Source of the DNA: Parapristionchus giblindavisi
Lineage: Eukaryota; Nematoda; Chromadorea; Rhabditida; Diplogasteridae
DNA: 64,000 nucleotides
Reading direction: 5' to 3'
Assembly: GCA_943737045.1 (NCBI GenBank)
Contig: CALSFV010000307.1
Location: 310,001-374,000 of the forward strand
Shown: one piece after another, positions 58,377 through 64,000 of the stretch
How positions within the stretch are numbered: position 1 is the stretch's first letter
Layout: every line of letters begins with the position of its first letter
The notes under the pieces: generated by a model
Told to the model about the DNA's origin: nothing
Databases searched by the model: none
The model's input: the letters and a program-made list of their open reading frames with translations, nothing else
Position numbers and translations under genes: made by a program

Positions 58377-61370
58377 CGACGGTATCTAGGAGGCGGCGTT
58401 GTCGACGGACGAACTGGATGAGTATTACTGCATGATGGGCCCGTACAGTGAGGAGCGCGCCAAGATGGAGACGAAGGAGCCGAAGGCGGACGCGGCGCCC
58501 ATGCGCTACGCGCTCGATCAGATGAGCGAGATAGGACTGCAGGTGGGTGATGATCAAAATACATTACGTCTGATGGTTGTAGTTTGATGAGTATGGTTAA
58601 AATATGTTGGTTAAAGTGTGACACCCTTTTGTTTTTTGCCGACTCGTTCTTCGCCCAAGCGGCAAGTTTCCCTGATTGTGATTTGATCAAACTAGAATGT
58701 ATTCTGATTGCAGGTTAAGTACGGTAGATGGCTGATCGACGGCTGCCCGAAGGTCGTGCTCTTCGACATTGGATCGGCATGGAAGCTGGACCAGTGTAAG
58801 GTGAATTATTGATTGATTGGTTGATTTTTTGGTCTTTGGAACCCTTGATTACTTAACTATACGTTACCGGTATATTATCTCTTGTCTGTGGTTGTATGGG
58901 CATTTTGATCTACGATATCTCGTATCGATTGACTCCTGTCGCGGAACGTTATTGATTTTGATTAATCAATTATTGATTGATTAATCGAATCGATTGCAGC
59001 CTGAGCTATGGTAGGCGACACACATTGGCATTCCGTGGCATGATGGCGAGAGCAACGACTGCCTCATTCTCGTCTTCATGGTGGCCATTTTCCTGCAGAA
59101 GGTACTGTAGTTTTTTTCTATTTTTTTTATTTTGTAGTTTGATCAAATTGTAGTTGACTACAAACTAGTCTGATCAATGTCAAGTTGACATTGTCAACAA
59201 TATCCATTTGCAGTTTGAGCAGCGCGCCTCGGCTGATCGGCCGGCGTTTGTCGTAGGACAATTTCACGGGTGGCAGGTATCGATTGATTGATTATTATGC
59301 CTAAATTATCTTTGAGTTTATCGATTTATTTCTGCTGTACCTAATAAAGTAGAAGCTGGAAACCGCGAGTGTCATTACTGTAATATTGATTTATCGATTT
59401 GATTAATTTATTGATCGATTGATCTCCACAGGCAGCTGTTGGCTTGAGCATTCTCAAGCAGAACAGTCTCAACGTCGTCAAGTTTGCCACCCTCCAGGAG
59501 TTCCAGAACATGCACGCGATCGCAAAGGAGAAGATGCATGATTTCGGTAGGTAGTCAATATCGTACATCGTAATGAATAAATGGCTAAAGTAGCGGCTAA
59601 TAACTGTTGTGTACTGTAACTTTGTAAGTCGAGATGGAATAGCGAGTTTTATCCCCTGTAACCATACAATTTAGGGGCCCTCACCGGATTTTTTAGATAG
59701 TGGGTCGATCTAGAAAAATCTATCACATAAAAATGAGCTTTATATAGTGGGTGGATCATGAAAATGAGAAAAAAAAATGAGACGGATACAGTGCGTCGAT
59801 CCTTACACTGTGAATGTATTAAAATGTTTGCCTGTAACTGGTATAGCGTTTTTATCCGATTCTTCTTGTTGGCAACTCGTTGAATGCATGTATCTCGTGT
59901 CCCCATTGTAAATAGTTTTTTTCATACTAGTCATTGCGAATATGGCTATGTTTTTAAAGATGGAGGCCCTCGAATGTCTATGCAAAAGTATAACATATTG
60001 GCTATTCAAGGGTTAAATGATATGCAAGAAATTAGCACTTCAATGCGTGCATCCCTTGGCGTAGTGGTAAATGCGCTGCCTAGTTAGCGCAACGCCGCGG
60101 GTTCGAAACCTATTGCCGAACTTTCTTATTTCCAAAATTTCGCGCTTTTGCCAGTACATCAAGCATGATTCATTCATGATTATAGCGATCAATACGTTGA
60201 ATTAGCATAAAATAATTAATGTACTGTGTGCAGAATACCTTTTGCTATCTTTCTGTCTTCACAGTTTGTTCACGAAAATATTGCCCGGACTCCACCTTTA
60301 AACATTAAAATGAGCGTTAGCATGACCTTATCTCGCATTTGTAATTAATAATGATATTATTAATAATAATAATTGATATAAATTTCAGTGGTAAGATTCC
60401 CGACATGGATGAGATGATGTTGCCGTCGGAGCAAGTGCAACTCAAGCGGTGTATCATGTCGGCAAAGGTTATTTGATTGCTTGATCCATTGAATTGTTAT
60501 TGATTTAATGATTGATGGATAGATTGATTGGTTTATTGATTGATTGATTGGCCACGGTATAAACGAGCTACTCAATCGATTGTTGTGCCTTGTCGATTTG
60601 TGATCAGCATGTGTAGCTAAAGTATATTGATTGGTCATCCGGTTACTGTAATCATATCAATTGAAGCGCAACACCCTGCCGCCCATCTGCACCCGCAACA
60701 TCGTCGATAATAATCATGTAAGTTTACGTGTATATGTATTGATTTTTGAATTATCGATTGTTTTGAAAGTATTGATTACTAATCATGTTCATTTCAGGTA
60801 CTCGGCACCCTCCGTCGCGTGCGCCACTAACGATCATCACGATAGAGTCAAGGTATGGTGGTTGTTGTTTTTTTTTTGGCAAATTGCCAAGGTTCTCTTC
60901 TTTTCGCACACAGTTCGTTGTTTCTTGTCAGTAATGCGGTGTTCAGAACATGGAAAATGCCCGAAAATGCTCGATTTTGGGCCTAAAAAGATGGTTTTAA
61001 GTTATTTAAAAGCGTTGAAACACATTGTTTCATGGAAAATTACTAAATTAAGTCATTTATAAAGCACGCCACTGAATCAAATATCGTATGATCCTTTTTT
61101 CTCTTTAAGCCGAAAATCAACGAAAATGCTGAACACTGCATAAAAGAGGAATTTGCGTAGAAAGGATGACTATAATTGCTAAAAGTCGCAAAGTGTTTAG
61201 TCCTCGTAAGTAAATGATAAGTCTTCAGGTGATCTTCCATCCCGAGTTGCTCTGTCACCACTCATTGGTCTCGACTACGATGACTTTGTGCGCGGCTGTC
61301 ATCTGGCGTCGTCAACTCGTACTACGAACCATGGAGATGCACACCCGGAGAGTGCGTGATTTTCTCTCAG
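58377..61370 (+). pseudogene. gsy-1: Glycogen synthase pseudogene (introns retained), captured in TIR element
   Basis: Exon-like blocks with splice sites match eukaryotic glycogen synthase (UDP-glucose:glycogen glucosyltransferase). 58377-58542 (DELDEYYCMMGPYSEER); 58714-58800 ([20 protein letters not shown]); 59000-59101 (IGIPWHDGESND; in-frame TAG at 59012-59014); 59214-59276 (PAFVVGQFHGW); 59432-59546 (LNVVKFATLQEFQNMHA, directly after AAVGLSI, so the intervening catalytic region is deleted); 60389-60467 (GKIPDMDEMM); 60665-60717 (RNTLPPICTRNIVDNN); 60798-60852 (LGTLRRVR, then a shift); 61229-61370 (VIFHPELL, then shifts through DYDDFVRGCHL and SYYEPW). Another in-frame stop precedes EAALSTDEL. 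The family is roughly 650-740 aa, so this is a rotten partial copy. Retained introns exclude retroposition. Blocks at 57711-57840 and 58022-58069 may be its 5' exons. Confidence 0.88.
59670..60305 (+). repeat. Repeats inserted in the pseudogene, including a tRNA-like TIR element
   Basis: About 59945-60305 (TTAAAGATGGAGGCC ... CCACCTTTAA) is the uninterrupted relative of 6552-7373. It has a tRNA-like core at 60048-60115: TGGCGTAGTGG (A box) and GGGTTCGAAACC (B box). About 59670-59850 resembles 19808-20004. Confidence 0.7.
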
Positions 61371-62163
61371 AGATTTGTACCGATGATACACAAATTATTA
61401 TGTTTCGTTTGTTACCTATCGCCTAATTACATTTTACCGTTTATTCAATTCGATGTTTCTATTAGAAAATATTTTTATCACTTTAAGAACTGAAAGAAAA
61501 GCCTTTAAATTCCATGTTTGACTATTTTAAAGTTTTCAAATTGTTTATAAATAGCTTGCATAAATATATTTGTCCACACCGTCGTTGTTCCGAAATATGC
61601 TAATAATAATGAAAATAATATATAAAGTTGTAAATTGGCGAAACGGAATTAGCTAAAGTACATGCCACATTGTAGTAGTACGTTCAAACGGACGAATTAT
61701 GTGGTCCGAAAAAAATGACAGACCGAACTTAATCTGACACTACGAAACGGGTTACGGTAGTTTACGATAAGCCATAATCATATTCGCGAACACAGTGCTT
61801 ATTCCCGCGATAATTACTAAATCTGACATAACGCAACCAATCTGACCCACTGGACTGGGTTACTGTAGGTTACGGTAGGTGGATTACGGTAGATTATGGT
61901 GGCTTCACTAATGAGTTAACTTGGTATCTGTTAGAACCGGCTGAGCACCGCCCAACGCCCGGTAGTTCAGTTGTACACCAAACCCGTCTGGGGTACGCCG
62001 AACTCTCTAATACTACTATATAAGCCCCATTGACTATGTATGGGGAAGATGAAAGTTCGAAGAAAAGTTCGCATCTTTCTTCGCAAGTTTAGTGCGAAGT
62101 TTTCGGGCAACCTGCGAACTTTCCTTCGAAGTTTCTCGCAAACTTTGATAGATTGCATGGACC
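61371..62163. other. Right interior of the TIR element
   Basis: No gene. TACGGTAG-type words cluster at 61745-61900, followed by the AAGTTCGCA-rich subterminal repeats. Confidence 0.5.
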
Positions 62164-62630
62164 CCTGTTCTTCTGAAACATCATGATAACGGAGACCTCA
62201 TCAAGAGCTGCCCATGAAAAAATCGAAGATCAGACTCCGATTTCAAGCTGCAGCGGGCTGCAAATTTGAGCCCGAAAATTTTTTAAAGACTTTTGAGGCC
62301 CAATCGTTTAGGTCTTCGAAAACTATGCTTCCAACGCAGGGAGCTTCACAATATATCAAATAATGATTTCGCTTGAAGTGGTTTAGTTCTGATTCCATTC
62401 AGAGCCGCATCAAACGTTCTGCTGAGGTGTGCTCGTTTTCAGCGCGCCCTGAGTGGGCACACGTGGGCGAAACCGTCGGCTTTGGCCCCCGACCTACCCG
62501 ATTTAGCCAAAACAATTTAACCAAGAACCCCTCTAAAATATATCGGAGCTTTAAAAATAAGATTTCATCACAAGGGCGCAGGGGCGCGAGAGCTGCGTGA
62601 GAGAAAGCATACAGTGTAGCCTAAAAGTCA
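62164..62630. repeat. Right piece of the interrupted foldback-family repeat
   Basis: Resumes the repeat broken at 57064 (TTCTTCTGAAACATCATGAT) and shares CGTTCTGCTGAGGTGTGCTC with 670-690 of the first foldback. Confidence 0.75.
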
Positions 62631-62639
62631 TCGGACACT

Positions 62640-64000
62640 TTTTAATTTTTTTATAACTTTTGATCCAGGAAAGCAATCAAGCTGATATTTTCAATCAATG
62701 TACAGAATTTATCAGGGAATATTACCATGATGTGGTGGTATAATTAAATTACTTCTTTATCGCGTAGTGATGACGCAATCGAAGTACACTTTTTTGAAAA
62801 ATTTCAATTCTTTAGTGAAAAGTCCTGTTCTTCTGAAAAATTGTGAGAGTGGAGACACCCACTAGAGCTGCACAGTCAAGCAATCCGGAATGGCTCCGAC
62901 TCCGATTTCAAGCTGTAGCAGGGTAGCAACTTTGACCGCCAAAAATTTATAACTCAGCTTCTAGATGTGCTAACGACCCGTTCTAAGTGCTAAAATGATG
63001 CTAGTGGCGTGTAATGTTTATCCCCAGATTAGGTTAGTCATAGCACATCATTTGCCCCCAGGGCATAAAATATTTTTTTTGTTGGGAGGACCGATTTTGA
63101 GACCCTACCGTTCAGAGGGCAGGTCTTCTAAAATTATGGTTCCTGCGCAAGCAGCTTTGCAATGTATCATATATGTATTTCCCTTATTTTGGTTTGGTTC
63201 CGATTCCTTTCAGACCCGTAGCAAAAGTTATGCTGAGGTCCACTCGGTTTCAGCGATCAAAGATCAAAATCCAAATATCAAAGATCGAAGTTCAGCAATA
63301 GTGTAAAAACTTTTGTGATCATCTCAAACTTGCATAAATGCTTTGCAAATAAGAGATTTCATCAATAGAGGCTCAGGGATGAGAGCAATGAGAGAGAAAT
63401 CACAAGAGCGCGCTCCGAGTAGACATCAACATAACTTTTGCTACGGGTCTGTAAGGAATCGGGACTAAACCAAAATAAAGGAAATAAATATATGATACAT
63501 TGTTAAGCTGCTTGCCCAGGAACCATAATTTTAGAATACCTGCCCACTGAACGGTAGGGTCTCAAAATCGGTCCTCCCAACAAAAAATTATTTTATGCCC
63601 TGAGGGCAAATGACGAGCTATGACTAACCTAATCTGGGGAAAAACATTACTTGCCACTAGCATCATTTCAGCACTTAGAACGGGTTGTTAGCACATCTAG
63701 AAGCTGAGTTATAAATTTTGAGGCTCAAGTTTGCGATCCTGCTACTGCTTGAAATCGGAATCTAAGCCATTCCGGATTGCGTGGCTGTGCAGCCCTAGTG
63801 GGAGTCTCCACTCTCACAATGTTTCAGAAGAACAGGACTTTTCACTAAAAAAATTGAAATTTTTCAAAAAAGTGTACTTCCATTGCGTCATCACTACACG
63901 ATAATGAAGTAATTTAATTATACCACCACATCATGGTAATATTCCCTGAAAGATTCTGTACATTGACTGAAAAGATGAGCTTGATTGCTTTCCTGGATCA
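62640..64000. repeat. Foldback repeat running off the window, about 660-bp arms
   Basis: Centred near 63330. TCCGGAATGGCTCCGACTCC (about 62888) is mirrored by GGAATCTAAGCCATTCCGGA (about 63750), and AATGATGCTAGTGGC by GCCACTAGCATCATT. The right arm is cut by the window end. The left start (CAGTGTAGCC...GTCATCGGACACTT, 62610-62640) looks like a Tc1/mariner-type terminus. Confidence 0.85.

Larger units (their letters stand above)
57065..62163. mobile_element. 5.1-kb TIR element with 5-bp target duplication carrying a host gene copy
   Basis: The left end GGTGCATGCAATCTATCAAA and the reverse complement of the right end, GGTCCATGCAATCTATCAAA, differ at one of 20 positions. CCTGT is duplicated at 57060-57064 and 62164-62168. 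Related repeats with an uninterrupted AAGTCCTGTTCTTCTG (about 62820-62836) show the empty site. Both ends continue with TTCGCAAC/AAGTTCGC-rich subterminal repeats (57090-57220; 62050-62130). The interior holds the glycogen synthase pseudogene; I see no transposase. The class is uncertain. Confidence 0.85.

Noticed and set aside
58348..58690. Minus-strand open frames over the glycogen synthase exons
   Set aside because: Antisense shadows of GC-rich former coding exons.
57065..62163. The glycogen synthase copy as a working gene
   Set aside because: In-frame stops (for example at 59012), several frameshifts and loss of much of the catalytic region.

Overview
This window is eukaryotic nuclear DNA, almost certainly from a free-living nematode. 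The genes have many small exons, many short introns and TTTCAG-type acceptors. The gene families are nematode-typical: Str-type seven-transmembrane chemoreceptors, YGGY/QWGYG secreted peptides of the NLP-29/caenacin kind, a CW/PAN-like secreted protein and an F-box-like protein. Exon-rich genes and very high MITE/foldback content would fit a diplogastrid such as Pristionchus, but that is inference. There are no operons, CRISPR arrays or rRNA. Most long reading frames in the window are not genes; gene models below were built from splice sites and phase continuity.

Layout. 1-2226 is a foldback repeat containing a (TA)n run. 2703-4150 (minus) is an AT-rich, charged, coiled-coil-like gene or gene remnant. 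5069-5345 is a (ATT)n array. 5379-8960 (+) is an 8-exon secreted CW/PAN-like protein. 11176-21146 (+) and 23291-28342 (+) are two paralogous 10-exon Str-type chemoreceptors with similar upstream regions. Their introns hold foldback elements, one with arms of about 740 bp. From 27.8 to 37.8 kb a 3.4-kb unit is repeated three times. Each unit carries the last two chemoreceptor exons (+) and, convergent with them, a two-exon YGGY peptide gene (minus; intact in units 2 and 3, a stub in unit 1). 38772-39881 (minus) is a larger Gly/Tyr/Asn-rich secreted protein. 41528-42603 (+) is an 81-aa single-pass membrane protein, and 43917-44114 (minus) a 65-aa membrane peptide. 44848-46481 is a foldback element with a captured coding piece. 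50447-52952 (+) is a 10-exon F-box-like gene. 53943-55240 holds an LTR-like sequence next to a frameshifted env-like fragment. 55.7-64 kb is nested repeats. Within them, 57065-62163 is a 5.1-kb insertion with terminal inverted repeats and a 5-bp target duplication that carries a dead, intron-containing glycogen synthase copy.

The most unusual aspects are four. First, the glycogen synthase transduplicate sits in a TIR-bounded element that interrupts another repeat. Second, the triplicated chemoreceptor terminal exons all keep open frames and splice sites, so they may be alternative 3' ends. Third, several different inverted-repeat elements contain tRNA-like (A box/B box) modules. Fourth, the YGGY peptides end in a short amphipathic lysine/arginine-tipped helix, which suggests antimicrobial peptides.
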